Of a stretch of 64,000 bases of DNA, positions 44,666 through 56,949 are shown one piece after another (position 1 is the stretch's first letter; each line of letters starts with the position of its first letter). Below the pieces are notes generated by a model. That model had not been told where the DNA came from and did no database searches. It worked only from the letters and a program-made list of their open reading frames with translations. Source of the stretch: Acestrorhynchus altus (taxonomy: Eukaryota > Chordata > Actinopteri > Characiformes > Acestrorhynchidae); assembly GCA_034509495.1 (NCBI GenBank), contig CM067514.1, positions 11,186,102 through 11,250,101 on the forward strand, written 5' to 3'. Made by a program: the position numbers and the translations under genes.

Positions 44666-46147
44666 TATCACCAACACAGTAATATAAGAGCAACTCATAC
44701 TTCAAAAGTAATTTTAGACTTCTAGGTTTCTGTTGGGCTGCTCTTTAAGAAATTTTATACACATAGTGTAGTTTTCAAAATATAAAAAAGAAAGAAAAAA
44801 GTAATACATATAATTATATATAGATATTATAGACGTAGACATAATAGCAGCACAGTAAACAAAAGCAGCAAACAGACAGAGAAATATCGAGCAAGAGGTG
44901 TGTGTGGTTTGGGGGGGGGGGGCAGACATTCTGTGAGAGAGTACTGGAATAGTGCAAGGTGAAATGTGGGTTTAGAGTTCTCCATGCACCTACAATAGCA
45001 CTAAACAACCAGTGAGAAACCAATCGCTGTACACAAATACAATCTAACTGTGATTTCCCTCCCTGTTTTTCCTGCTGCTTCAGAGCTGTTTATGGACACC
45101 CAGGACCAATGAAACATGTTTTTATGTCCATCAAAAGGAAAACGGCATGTGCAGAATAGAAGAAGCACATTCACATCTCTGCTACATTCAACCTGTTCAT
45201 CCTGAAGACAAGGTCCTTCAGTGCAGCTGTAACTTCACCATATTCTACTTTGATCCCATTTTTATTGGTTCACGTACTATGATTCGGTCTTCTGTGTGCT
45301 GCTGATAAGGAGACATCCCTTGCTATTGTTACCTATTCATTAACTGTGTAAACATTCTTCAGACCTAATCACTGACATCCTGGTGTGTATGTGCATTAAA
45401 CAAAACAAAACTAAACAAACGTACATATTCATTAATGGCTAATTACTGCTCAACTGCAGTTCCTGAAAGAAACAGCCACTCTTCAAGATAAACTGAGTCC
45501 ATTAGTCAGTTAATTAAGGAGTTAACAGGTATCTGGTCTCACAGTTGGGACAGTAAATGTGCTAAACAGAGCAGAGTAAAGGCATTTACTTAATCAGACT
45601 GAACATACGATTGTAAAAGCACAAGCTACCTAATCAGAACTTTAATCAAACTCATCAGAAACCAATTATGTCATCGTCAGCCAAAACAATCAAAGTGGTG
45701 ATTAGCCAGTGCTAATCTGTTGTGATTTTTATAAAGCAGAATCACTGAAGGCAGGAATACAAGGCCGCAAACAGCAAAAGCTTTAGACATACATTGTCCT
45801 ACATCACGCCTTGTAGAAACATATGTTGTCTTTTTATTTGTCCCTTTAATTTAATAGTTGAGTTTTCTTAACAGCACACATTACACATTACAGCACTTTT
45901 TATACAGTCTGTCTTAAGGTGTAGCAAAATCAGACTTTACAGTGATGTAAGATTAAGTAGAACGGCTTTCTGGTGTGAGTAGTAGCCTCTAGCACTATTT
46001 CCCAAATGCACAAAAGATTTGTTTCATAAAGTTTCATAAAGTAAAGCTACAATCCACAAAAAACTATAATAACTATCCACTTTGAACTGATTACAAGTAT
46101 CTAACACTTGGCCGGACAGTAGGTAGTTCACTAAAGTGACTGTATTT

Positions 46148-46148
<1 letters not shown>
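44666..46148. other. Stretch with no recognised gene
   Basis: Contains a 12-G run (44911-44922) and AT-rich sequence with several TTAAT/ATTAA motifs at 45420-45740. No coding signal. Confidence 0.4.

Positions 46149-46208
<60 letters not shown>
46149..46208. repeat. (GT)n microsatellite
   Basis: About 30 GT units. Confidence 0.98.
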
Positions 46209-46213
<5 letters not shown>

Positions 46214-48385
46214 TTTTATATTTTTTCATGCTTATGTAAAAACTAATAATAGTCAAAACATTCATAAAATTATTTAATAAAAAAAAAAATTTCAGTCAAA
46301 TTCAACCTGATTTACATTTAAGCTGTATTCAGTTTCAGTGGTCAATGTCTCTGATGGCTTTGGTGGGACTTGAGATTGATCAATGATTAGTATAGATGTA
46401 GGTACATGTAGACCAAATGGGTGGTAAGAAGGCAGGACTTAAACAGATGTGCTTAAAGCTGTAAAAATGTACTAGGAATGAGCAGCTTTTAAAAGTATAC
46501 TACTTAAACTCGTACATTATCTTCCCTTCTTCTTTTGGGCATAAATTCTAAGGATGGAAATTATTTTTCTAGAACAGTGGAACAGCTGATTTGTAATGTG
46601 ATACCACCCACTACAACAATTAAGAGCAAACCAATGAGACTTAAATAAGACAGCCTCCTCCAGAGTCCTCTCTAATGATGGTCTAATAATCTGCAGCTGA
46701 TGTGTTGCACTTAAAGTTCAAGTTCAATCAGGTTGTATCAACAAGAATACAAAAGTCTTGAAATATGTCATTTTAAATCTAATATTGAATGTACAATATG
46801 GGAAAGTCAGGTGGTGTTTTCAAATGGTTAAAAAAAAAGAAAAGAAAAAAGGCAGTTACAAGATTTGATATGACAGAGATGATATTGTTTGTAGAATGTG
46901 TTGGTGTTTCTGTGACAATTCAATTAGTTTTGATTTGTACAAAGCTTCTCACTACAGAGATTTGGGCCCAAGTCCTTAGTGCCTCCTATCCACTCCAAAC
47001 ACTACAAACCCCAGGTGATTTCCACTTTCCTGTTACAGTCATGAGCTCCTTGTCGCACAGAGCCAGTCACAACTGACTGACCCTGGCTGCTTCTCATTCA
47101 GTAAGACACGCTGCTGTCTGTCTGAAAACAGGAGTGGTGCACACATATGATATGATTAGAACATCTGCAGTGGCTCCACAGCTGCGTGGCATATCAGTCC
47201 TTTACATTTTGTTTTTAATGGGGTTTTTTTGTCCTTTTTCTTTCTGCTGTGCTGCTGAGAGCACCTGAATAGTTTTTTAGCACTCATTGGCTTCATGTTG
47301 TGGTTTAAGGATCCGGAAATCTGTTCTGACGTTAGTACTGTCTGTCACATCAAAAGCAAGGCTGAAATATTGAAAAGCTTTCAGTAAAGCAGGCCATGGC
47401 TGCCATTAGCAGTCTACTTAATGTAATAAAGTAGTAAAATAGTGATTGCCCCATAATCATATTGAAGTAGAGATAACAGTAGCATTTAAAAATGCTTAGA
47501 ACGTAGAAACCCAAACTTTACTTAAGGGTTATGGATCAGCTAATCAATCAAGCTCAAATAAAATCATATGCTAGGCTGGCCAAAAGTTGAGGTGGTCAAT
47601 CAGCATAGCCAGATGACTTACTGACATAGGGCATGTTTTCCCCTTTCGAGACTGGCTTTTAAACATGTAAGCATCAAAAATCTGCTTAGACCATCTGGAA
47701 CAAATCTTTCAGCAAGGATGACTTTAAAACCTTTTAGAATCACGGATACATTACTCTCAAATGGTTATCATTCTCTATAACTACAGCGAATACAATGCAA
47801 ATAAGCTTACTTTTATTTATACGCCCTTCACATACAATATGAATATGCATGTTTCAAACAATGTATCTGTCACATACTTCTGTGTCTCCTCTATGTTGGC
47901 TGTTGGATGTTAAACAATACATTTACAAGAGCCCAGTTCAGAATCAAACGTTTCTGACAACAACAAGCATGGGGATTGTGGAGGAGGTTGTGATAATGCA
48001 GGCCTACTTACTACAAAAATATCTAAAGTAAATGAAGTATAAATATTTTCAAGTCGTTCTTGAACCAGTGGTTGTGTTTCTCTTGAACTGTTGGCTCCAT
48101 TGCCCACATGGTTTCTATTGTAACTGCTCCATAAGTTATCACAGAATGTGAAATGTGCACATATATGGACGAATTATTCTCATCAGTGTCTGTATTTAAT
48201 GTTGAGCATAACTTTCATTGAGTTATAGAAATCTGCACTATACTATGAAACCAAGGGCATTAAAAAGGCATGCCTTTCCACAAGATTCTGAAGCATTGCT
48301 GTTCGTTCTTTTTTATTGCATTCAATGACAAGAATGTGAGGTCATTAATTCTTCTGTACAGGGACCAGAAAAGTTTTTTTGCTAT
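46209..48385. other. Long stretch with no recognised gene
   Basis: A frame at 46789-47076 (plus) and short frames near 47849-48107 have no domain. A weak TGCTGG-type repeat lies at about 47570-47690. Confidence 0.4.
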
Positions 48386-48390
48386 GTCAG

Positions 48391-48470
48391 TAATGGGTGC
48401 AACTCAAAGTAGCTGAATGCTTTCATTAGAAGGTGTCCACAAACCTTTTTTTTATGTAGTGGATGTGAAA
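48391..48470 (-). mobile_element. Terminal segment of the MITE family also at 300-380
   Basis: GGGTGCAACTCAAAGTAGCT, GAATGCTTTCATTAGAAGG and GTGTCCACAAACC are the reverse complement of the 300-380 end, closing at ATGTAGTG. Confidence 0.6.
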
Positions 48471-48518
48471 CAGTGGATTTGACAATTAGACTGCAACTGT
48501 TGGTTCTTGTACTGGTTA

Positions 48519-49010
48519 CAGGAGAAATGGGCAGACATAAAGACCCAAGGGATTCTTTCAAGGGTCAATTGGATATGGCCAGATGCAAAAGGTTGTGGGC
48601 ATTCCTAGTCAGCATTGGTGAAAACCTGGACAGTCAAGGTGTGAGGTGCCCAAGGCTCCTCGATTCACAAGGGAGGTGAAGGCTGTCTACTTAGAACCGA
48701 AATGACAGAAGGACGTTTAATGATGGCCTTGTGTGACTCTGCAGTGACCCTGCCACAACTTAACGTTTGAAATATGCTACAGAACATCTAAACAAGTGAG
48801 ATTAGTTTTTTGAAACAAGTGATGTGACTGAATTCTACAGTCAGAAAAGATTTTTATTTTATTGGAAGAATGCCTTCCCAACTGTGAAGCATTCAGGTGG
48901 ATGTATTATGATATGCAGTTGTACTGCCACCGGTGACATTGACAATACTGCCCAGGTAGAGGAAAGAACGAATTCCTCCAACCACAAACAAATCCTGAAT
49001 ATAAATGTCA
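48519..49010 (+). mobile_element. Tc1-like transposase relic
   Basis: Frame 48473-48679 encodes FKGQLDMARCKRLWAF and later RCPRLLDSQGR (the family has K-G-Q-I-V-M-A-R-R and G-R-P-R-L-I-D). Then, in another frame (48824-49033), comes the core segment FPTVKHSGGCIMICSCTATGD, whose family form is I-P-T-V-K-H-G-G-G-S-I-M-x-W-G-C. The reading frame changes at least twice and most of the region between is lost. It is non-functional. The locus lies just right of the MITE-type end at 48391-48470. Confidence 0.8.
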
Positions 49011-49246
49011 AGTGTGAATGTCATGGGGTTTGAAGTCACCGGTGGGTCCTGGTGGGTCATATGAAAATAAAATCCAACAAAAATATCTAGAAATAGGTTA
49101 AACAACCATAGAATACTCTCGTGGCAACCACAACCTGAGAAATATCAGATATTTTAAAGACAGTTCAGATCATCTCACTTGCTAAGACATCCATTTTTAC
49201 AGTGTAGCTCTGATGACTTCCCAATGAACCACAGCGAATCTCGGTT

Positions 49247-49593
49247 TTGTTTCCACACTTGAATTATGATGAGGGCTTTGATCTCACCACCACTGCCTTC
49301 ATGTCTCATGGACTCTTGTGGCCTTGTCGCAACACAAGAGCTTTCACCAGCTTCTCCGACAGAGTGGCAAAGACAGCAAGTCTGCTCTCGTATCCGCTGG
49401 GGCTTGGTGACCAGAGCAGACAGAACAAATGCACGGCACGTTCTGCGTTGCTATCAGAAGTTAGAGCCTTGAAAGAAGCAGATACAGTATTCTCTTTCAT
49501 CACCAGCCCGGCACTCCTGTCATTGAGTACGTAGATATAAGCTAATGTAGCATTCAGCATGAAGACAACAGCAATGATGATGAATAATTTCAC
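49247..49593. other. Region open in several frames on both strands
   Basis: Plus frames (49247-49534, 49266-49472) and a minus frame (49593-49306) are open over about 300 bp of roughly even base composition. The minus frame, FIIIAVVFMLNATLAYIYVL then charged residues, would look like a signal anchor. Its first codon is GTG preceded by stops, with no ATG before residue 12 and no splice acceptor before it. One of the plus frames also begins at a non-ATG codon. I cannot identify any product. It could be an exon, a repeat or chance. Confidence 0.2.
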
Positions 49594-49599
49594 TCTCTC

Positions 49600-50100
49600 T
49601 CACTCTCTCTCTCACTTACTCACCCCCCACCCCACTCTCCAAGCCTTCAGTAAAGCCCCTCAGTAGCTAATCGTGATATCATTACTTATCTCTGGCTACT
49701 GTGGCGCTGATTCAATTTTTGCGCGTGCAGGGCGTGTGGGAATACAGTGGACGCCTCATTACGTGGTTGGCTTCGTGAGCGCTAAGCCCATCTAGACGCT
49801 CCTCTATTGCTTTTTTAAAGCCTTTCCCCAAGTCAAATGCAAGGCCATTAAAAAAAAAAAGCTGCAGGAGAGACTCTCCTCACCAGATAAAGAATTATGA
49901 CCAGCTGAAAGTTTGCATCAGACTTGTTGAGGACTGGTGGGGATCATAAGCAGCTTTGGGCTTGGCAATGAGAGACAGTGGGTGAATTTCAAATGAGAGA
50001 AGTTCAAATATATAAATCACAGCTAGACATAAAATGTTGCACTCATAAAACCACTGGGCTAAAAACAACATAGGGTGGCTTATAATACCAAACATCTTCA
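49600..50100. other. Stretch with no recognised gene
   Basis: C-rich near 49625-49640. A patch at 49680-49800 is repeat-free and GC-mixed (CTGTGGCGCTGATTCAATTT, GCGCGTGCAGGGCGTG). Confidence 0.4.
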
Positions 50101-50107
50101 AGTAGCC

Positions 50108-50250
50108 ATTATCCGGCATTACATTATCACCACCTGCCTAATACTGAGTAGGTTCCCCTTGCAAGGTCATAACACATCTGTCTATTTGAGGGATGGACTC
50201 AACAAGACCTCTGAAGACATCCTGTGGTATCGAAGTCAGATCTACCCGAT
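50108..50250 (-). mobile_element. Tc1-like element, 3' end
   Basis: GGCATTACATTATCACCACC, TGCCTAATACTGAGTAGG and GACTCAACAAGACCTCTGAA correspond in reverse to the 3' end of the same Tc1 lineage as 41010-41305, with the C-terminal codons preceding the inverted repeat. The rest of the element is absent. Confidence 0.8.
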
Positions 50251-51041
50251 TCAGCTCACCAGTTAACTGCCAGGTTTGTAAGGTGTGTTGGAGTGGAGAA
50301 ATCAGCAAATTGTAAAGGACTCAGCTCCCCAGCTCTGCTTTAAGCTTTTTTTAGGTGGGGCCCCCATGAGCAGCCGTGAGCTGTAAGTGCCCAAGCGTGT
50401 TGACCAGCATGACCAAACTGGTCCACCAGTATAACCAGTCTTCTAAAAGTACTGATCATAAATCTAAGAATTCAGCAATAGTTAAAGATTTGTCTATTAA
50501 TCAATTATAACCAGTTACTCGCCAATTACCCAATCAAACTGGTTAAAGTCATAGCCATGAAGATGATAAATTATGGATTATTTTATGGAGAACATAATCA
50601 TAAATGGAAAAAATCAGACATAGACATAGATTAGCATCAGGTCCCCCATCATCAGCAGGTCTAGATACCATGGTCTTGTTCATTTCTTTCACTAATTGAT
50701 TGGAGGATATTCCAAAGAATTCCCAGATTACTCCAATCAGTTGGCTAAGGAAACGAAGGTGACTAGGTGTTTCTCCCAAGTGGCCGAAACTGGGGAACTT
50801 TGTGAACAGGCCGAAGACAGGTGCCCCTACACTATTTAATTAATCACCAAGTGAATAATCACTAATTAAAATAAAAGTAATTAATGATTCTGTAATCAAT
50901 GTAAAGATGAAAAGTAATCAATGTTTACAGATCCATACAGTTCTTCAGTCTTCTAGAAGTACTGGTCACACCATCTCACACTCACTCTTTCACTTTCCAT
51001 ATTGTTGAAGTTGAGGTTGAGTAAATGTCATTCATTCACAT
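50251..51041. other. Stretch with no recognised gene
   Basis: Contains a TGCTGG/ACCAG-type repeat (50398-50450: GACCAGCATGACCAAACTGG, CCACCAGTATAACCAG). No coding signal. Confidence 0.4.

Positions 51042-51109
<68 letters not shown>
51042..51109. repeat. (CA)n microsatellite
   Basis: About 33 CA units. Confidence 0.98.
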
Positions 51110-51111
<2 letters not shown>

Positions 51112-52624
51112 CTAAGACAAAACCACAACAATTCCACCCTAACTAAGAGGAATTACTGTACTAGGCTGTGTCATGTTTGCAGCGAGCTTGTGCATTAGTG
51201 TACTTCATCGGGGTCTCCAAAGGCCAGCCCGTACACTTTTACTGCCAGCCTCAAACTCGCTTTCAGCATGACTGATGATAATGTGAATAATATGTCATGT
51301 CTGGGACTAGCCGGCCCAAGAACAAATGATGGTCATGGTGGAGAGGCTGTGAGCTATTGCTAAGAGGGACTGTTTACAGGTAACTGGATCTTTACTGACC
51401 CCTGGAGGTCAGGGTGGGATTACATGCGCCACAGTTCTGCTCCGGTTTCTTCACCTTATCTGTTGTTAGTGTGAAACTGATGGTTTTGCTCAAGGGAAAC
51501 TTTGAAACTGTCCATTTGCATATTTCTGGAAAGTGGGTGGCAACCTATCAAAGTGTGCTTCTCTCTCTTGCCCTCGCTCTCTCTTTTTTAGACGGCATGA
51601 CGCAAAAAAGTGAAATCCACTCAGCGACGAAAATCATTGGAAAACTAATGAACCACGTCTGAGGCCTTTCAACTCTGACAACACGACTTATTCATGAGAG
51701 ACAGGAGCAGTCATTCCGAGCTCATATCATTGATTATGATTTTAGTAAAGATGAAGAATTAAGAGAAATACACTCCTGCTTTAGAGCTAAGTGATAATAG
51801 GCAGCCTGCTCTGGTATTTTAACATCAAAGGGGAAGGGCAAGTGGCAGGCATACTAATGCACACAAAATACCAGCACGTCTTGCTCAGCTCACAGCCAGC
51901 TTTAATGGATAATTGATTAAGCTATAAATTAACACTCGGCAAACATGCAAATCAAAAGTCTGGGGACGTGTCATTTTTTATGCACACACTAAAAGTCACA
52001 GGCGCTTTTTTACTGGAGCAGATCAGGACACACACACACTTAAACCTGACAGGCTGGGCGAGAGTCTCTACATCAATGTTTCGGGCTGTTGGCTTCGAGA
52101 TGTAAGTAACGGCAATAAACACACTCTAAATCAGAGTGCCCTCCCTTTGGTTGGCATTTATTTTAATGGCCCAAAAGTTCACAGTTTCAACCTGGTATGA
52201 AAAAAGCAGAAAGGAGAGCTGAGCTGGAAAAAAATCTTGTTTCTGACTTTTATTAGAGAAGCATGAGAAAGTGTGGGCCCCCTGGTCAAAATGTTAAATT
52301 TAAAAGACAACCTGATTTCTAAAAGACATAAAGAAAGGCATAAACGTAAAGATCAATTACTCTTTAATACTTTTAGCAAGATTACTGTGTATGGTCCATA
52401 TATATTTATACAAAATATATGTACATATATATTAAAATAAATGCCAAATCCAATATGATATATGCACATATAGTATATGTCCAAATAATGAATGCATTCA
52501 CATACTTTGTCACACCCATTGCTGACACAGATGTGCAAATACACACACAGTAGGAGATATTGCAATAGAATAGGACTGGAGCAGATAAACATGAACCTAT
52601 TGGCATCATGCCTAATAGCAGATA
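51110..52624. other. Stretch without recognised gene; contains candidate regulatory DNA
   Basis: Plus frame 51414-51662 has no known domain. ATTTGCAT (POU octamer) at about 51514-51521. The richest part, 51660-52060, is listed separately. Confidence 0.4.
51660..52060. promoter_or_regulatory. Candidate conserved non-coding block with octamer and homeodomain motifs
   Basis: Repeat-free. Key motifs are CATATCATTGATTATGATTT, AGCTTTAATGGATAATTGATTAAGC and AAACATGCAAATCAAAAG (a perfect ATGCAAAT octamer), with GTCATTTTTTATGC nearby. Motif density and lack of decay make it the best-looking regulatory candidate in the window. Conservation was not tested. Confidence 0.3.
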
Positions 52625-52634
52625 TGGTCCAGAC

Positions 52635-52940
52635 GTACACTACTGGTCAAAGGTTTTAGAACACGTAATATGGTTTCAGAAAAAAGTTTTAGAACCCATA
52701 TGGGTAGTGTATACAAAGCCACCACCACTGAGCTGTGGATTGCTTTCTGGAAAGATGATGCTCCATCCAATACTTTTGGGACGAGCTGGGAAGTTACACT
52801 CTTGTCACTGAATGCGATCAAATCCTCACTGCACTGCTCCAGTTACTTCAACAGTAGAACGAACCCTTTGAAATACCATTGATTTCAGGGGAAACACTGA
52901 ACAAGCAGACTGTCTAATATTTTATCTATATAGTGTATAT
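52635..52940 (+). mobile_element. Tc1-related element, composite or deleted
   Basis: Left end ACACTACTGGTCAAAGGTTT and TAGAACAC are a typical Tc1-like inverted end. The interior at 52765-52870 (TTTTGGGACGAGCTGGGAAG, ATCAAATCCTCAC, CAGTAGAACG) resembles the C-terminal coding part of another Tc1 lineage. The right side ends at ATATAGTGTATA. The transposase core is gone. Confidence 0.6.
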
Positions 52941-54600
52941 GGCCATAGATCAGATTTCTGTAGGGCATGTCCGTAGGGAAAAGTGAGAAAATAAAGTGCT
53001 GTTTGCAGCCAGTTTCAGACGACATGACGTGGTTTTGTCAATTACCTCCTTTGCTAACACAATAACGCCTTTGCCAGCACCAGACATTCCTAGCACTAAC
53101 CCTGACTCTCTGGCACACTAATACCCTTGGTGCTTATGTTCCAAAGGCGAAATATAGATTTAGATTTATAGGCAATTTAGTGCAGACTCAAAGCGATCCC
53201 TGCTTCAAGCAATGTCAAGCTACAGTTTCATTTCCTGTGCTCTTTCACGTCTTTCCCATGCACCTCTGTCACACCCCTGAAGTTAAACTTCACATACTGA
53301 AGTGTATAAGAGCTGTCTGAGTTTCAGTGAAGCGAACTCCGAGCCATCGCTCCATTTACATCAAACTGTTAGAAGGTCAAAGTGAAGTGCCCTGTATTGA
53401 GACAAAGATTGGGCATCCCTGCTTTTTTGTCTGGCTCTGTACTCTCGACAGGGAGGTAAAATGTATCTGGCCAGCGGGTATTTGACATTTCTTTGACATT
53501 TCCTTTCTTTTTCCATCCATTCTCTTGGACGCAGAGAGGGGGGTAAACAGTTTGATAGCTTTTTTTTAGATACATTTTTCTGTTACAAAAAGCAAAGAAC
53601 CTCCCTAATGGAAGCTTGTGAGCACTAACCTTTTGTTAAAGCCCAGCTTAGAAACTCAGAAAAGCTGTCCTTCTCCAGCAAAAGTATAAAATCGCAATAT
53701 CACTCTGAGCTAGCTGCTGTTGTCACAATGGACAAGATTATTCCAGTCAGGCAAGCATCAAATAACGACGTGCTTTTTAATTAAAAAGCCACAGAGCGCA
53801 CTGTAGCCACCGCAACCGCAGTAATGATGACACAGTCGAGGCTAGAGGCTTAGGAAGCTTTACCATAATAAAGGCCAGAAGCGTGCATGGCTCTATAACT
53901 CGCTCTGCACTTCCATATCATTATGATGTTCTAGTGGGGCCTGATTAAAATTCAAATGTATGCTGGACACCCTGTATGTGCTATACACTTTAAATGTCAG
54001 TAACATCATTCTTCTAGAGCATGTGACCTCTCCTATATTGTTGTCTGATTGTCGAGAGGGGACAATACACCAGAAATGCTGTATATTACACATTATTCAT
54101 TATTAGGAAACCCATATTACATTGTTTATATACATTATTTTATATATTATACATTATTTAAATAGTTCTGCCAATAAAAAGATTTTTATTTTGAGTAAAT
54201 TTCCCTGTGCATAAATCAGAGAGTATTTAAGACAAGTCTTGTAACTATAAATTATACTTGCATAAGAAAAGAAAAAAAAAAGGAGAGCACACTAGCTGCT
54301 GCTGCTGCTGCGTCACCTAAAATAAAGGCTGAGCAGGTCTAAACCCGCCTCTAATACAAACAGCACCTCTCAGAGTGAACTGTCAGCGGGATTATATTTC
54401 TTCATGCTGATGTGCCACACACTTCTGCATGTCTCTGGAGAAGCATGTTTTGGGAAATGCAGCCAGGTGTTATAGTAGGTTGTCATAGACCCTGAGGAAC
54501 ACTAGAAAACAATAACCCTTGCACATAATCTGAAACAAGCAATGATGGCTTATTTCTCCAGAATATAAATTACACTCATTTTATATAAGGTGTATTATAA
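52941..54600. other. Long stretch with no recognised gene
   Basis: Contains the repeat-free block 53740-53890 (listed separately). AT-rich at 54110-54190. No recognised coding sequence. Confidence 0.4.
53740..53890. promoter_or_regulatory. Candidate conserved non-coding block
   Basis: GTCAGGCAAGCATCAAATAA, CGACGTGCTTTTTAATTAAAA, GCCACAGAGCGCACTGTAG and GTAATGATGACACAGTCG. It has a TTTTAATTAAAA palindrome with GC-rich flanks and no repeat match by eye. Confidence 0.2.
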
Positions 54601-54651
54601 GTATGAAATACTTCAGAGATACACCATATGACCAAAACTATTGGGAGTATT

Positions 54652-54653
<2 letters not shown>

Positions 54654-54693
<40 letters not shown>
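54654..54693. repeat. (TA)n microsatellite
   Basis: About 20 TA units following ACACCATATGACCAAAACTA, which looks like a degraded transposon end. Confidence 0.95.
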
Positions 54694-54698
<5 letters not shown>

Positions 54699-54809
54699 CT
54701 TTTTTGGAGTCTCTGGTTGCTTGTTTACTGAATTTGTAGCATTGCAGTGAGGTTTATTGCAATAGCAATAAATGTTTAAATATTGCAGTGGCAATATTTC
54801 TGCACATCT

Positions 54810-54935
54810 CTGTCAACAATGGGTGCAACTTAAAGGAGCTGAAAACATTTTTGCACTTTTCTCAAGTACCGAACCTGTGACAACTTCAGTTGTTAAGAGC
54901 GCTATACAAATAAATGTTGATTTGATTTGAACCAC
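54810..54935. repeat. MITE and LINE tail fragments
   Basis: AACAATGGGTGCAACTTAAA with GAGCTGAAAAC resembles the family at 48391-48470. AAGAGCGCTATACAAATAAA then TGATTTGATTTGA (54893-54933) is an L2-type LINE 3' tail in plus orientation. Confidence 0.55.
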
Positions 54936-55195
54936 CTGCATGCCTAAGTGAAGTGATCTGGTCCTGCTATTTCACACATACTGACCAGTCGTTTTAAGGA
55001 AACCAGTGACAAAGAAAACTATCATAAGATAAGATAAACTATAGAATCTACAGTATAGTATCTACAACATTATAAATAATAAACAAGTAATATGTACAGA
55101 TAAATTACAAATATTTACAGATAATTGCATGAGGGGAGATCAAAGAAGTATTGCACATTTTGTTGTATTGGAAAACCAAACATTGTGTGTGAAAT

Positions 55196-56880
55196 TTAAG
55201 TGTGTGTGTCTGTGGTCTGCTGTGAGCAGTGCTGGCTGTACAGTCTATCAGCAGCAGGGAGAAAAGGCTTGTGATAGCGCTTCTTCACATGCTTAAGGTG
55301 GAGCAGCCTGCCACTGAAGGAGCTGCCCAGTGTTGCCAGAGTCTTATGCATGGGGTGGAATTCATTTTGCACCATGGAAGCCAGCTTGGCTAACATCCTT
55401 CTGTCTCCCACCACCTGCACTGGGTCTAAGGAGCTTCCCAGGACAGAACTGGCCTTCTTAATGAGTTTGTTTGTTCAGTCTTTTCTTATATGTTGTCGAA
55501 ATACTGCTGCCCCAGCACACCACACTATTAAAGATGGGTGATGTCACTGTGTCAAAGAAGGTCCTCAGGAGTGCTCCCTGCACTCCAAATGACCTCAGTT
55601 TTCTCAGTAGGTGTAGTCTATTCTGGCCTCTTTTTGTGAATTGACCAGTCCAGTTTGGTGTTTAAATGAACACCCAGGTACTTGATGCCAGGCTGGTAGG
55701 CAAACTGAAGAGGGTCCATGGATGGTTTCTCCAGAGGGCGGAGATAGGTAATGACGAGCCTCTACATTGACTTCATCAGATGGGTGCTGCCTTTTGGTAC
55801 AGGTACCACAAGCATGTTTTCCACAGTTGTGGTACTCTTCCCAGCTTCAGGATCATGTTGAATATGTGCTCAACAACCCGGCATTGCTGATCTGCAAAGG
55901 ACTTGAGGAACTGATGCCATCTTGGTGCTGATGCCATCTGGATCTACAGCCTTCCTTGTCTTAATTTTCCTTAGCTCATTCCTCACCTGTGTCATTACGA
56001 AGGACAGACTAGAGCATGGGGGCTGGGTGCTAGAGTGTATAAATGGCAGATTAGGGCTGCCAGCCGAAGAGCCAATGGGTGGTGGTAGTGAGTTGAGATT
56101 TGTTGAGAAGTGCGGAGCGCAGCATGCAGGTAGTGTCTCAGAGTGACGGTTCAGCACAAATATCTGTATGGGGTGAGGGGCAGGTGAGTGATCAAATCTA
56201 TTGAAAAATAGATTGAGGTCATTCACCCACTTCTTGTCTCCCACCACCAGGATTCTTGTGGCCAGAGCTGTGTTTGCAGTCTACACACAGCTGAGTTTAT
56301 GATGTCACAAGCCTCGTCAGTGTTGGCAGACAGGGGAACATGCACAGCTATCGCGATAACATGCAATACTTCCCTAGGGAGGTAGCATGGTCTCATGTTC
56401 TTGTTCAATGTTCAATGTTCTTACAGCAGATCTGGTATTTAATAGTGATGTGTCTAGAATTACACCAGCTATCATTCACAAATACTGCCAGTCCACCTCC
56501 TTTTCTCTTACCACTCTCTGCTCTCATGTCCACCTGAATGAAGTGAAAGCCATCCATAGATACAAGCATGTCTGGAGTTACTGCAGTTATCCATGACTCC
56601 ACAAACACCATGATGATACACTCCCGGTATTCCCTCTGATACCATGTTAGCACCATGAGCTTGTCCATGTTGTTGAGAAGTGATCACATTTTTCCCATAA
56701 CAAATGGGGTAATTATAGGCTTGTTGCGTCTCCTCCGCATGCATTGCAGCTATCCTGCCTGGCTGCCTTGTCTCCTCTTCTGCAGATTGCATGGGATGTC
56801 ATGCCTCTCGTGCAGCACCACAGCTGCATTACTAAGCATTAACAGCTGATCCCTGTGTGTGGAATAAACAATAGGATTCC
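55196..56880 (-). pseudogene. LINE ORF2 relic (endonuclease and reverse transcriptase), minus strand
   Basis: Right to left. At 56668-56405 the endonuclease region encodes ESWITAVTP, SGKRKGGGLAVFVND and, in a shifted frame (56408-56223), YLPREVLHVIAIAVHVPLSA and ACDIINSAVCRLQTQ. This is the apurinic-type endonuclease of Rex/CR1-like LINEs. After a deletion come WVNDLNLFFNRFD and RNELRKIKTRKAVDPDGIS (start of reverse transcriptase, with a Val where the family has Ala-Gly). Then LQFAYQ joins directly to KYLGVHLNTKLDWSIH, so the catalytic Y-x-D-D core is lost. The C-terminus HPMHKTLATLGSSFSGR lies at 55420-55196. Several frameshifts. The element would have copied its own RNA into DNA at nicked targets. 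Confidence 0.85.
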
Positions 56881-56949
56881 CTGGTTCCACACAGGATCTC
56901 CAGATATGTAAAAAGGGAGAAAAGTAGTGTTAAAACCAGCACAAGCGCC

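Noticed and set aside
49306..49593. Secreted protein with signal peptide on the minus strand
   Set aside because: The apparent start is GTG, preceded by stops. The first ATG is 12 codons in and no acceptor splice site lies before it. Kept only as an uncertain open region.
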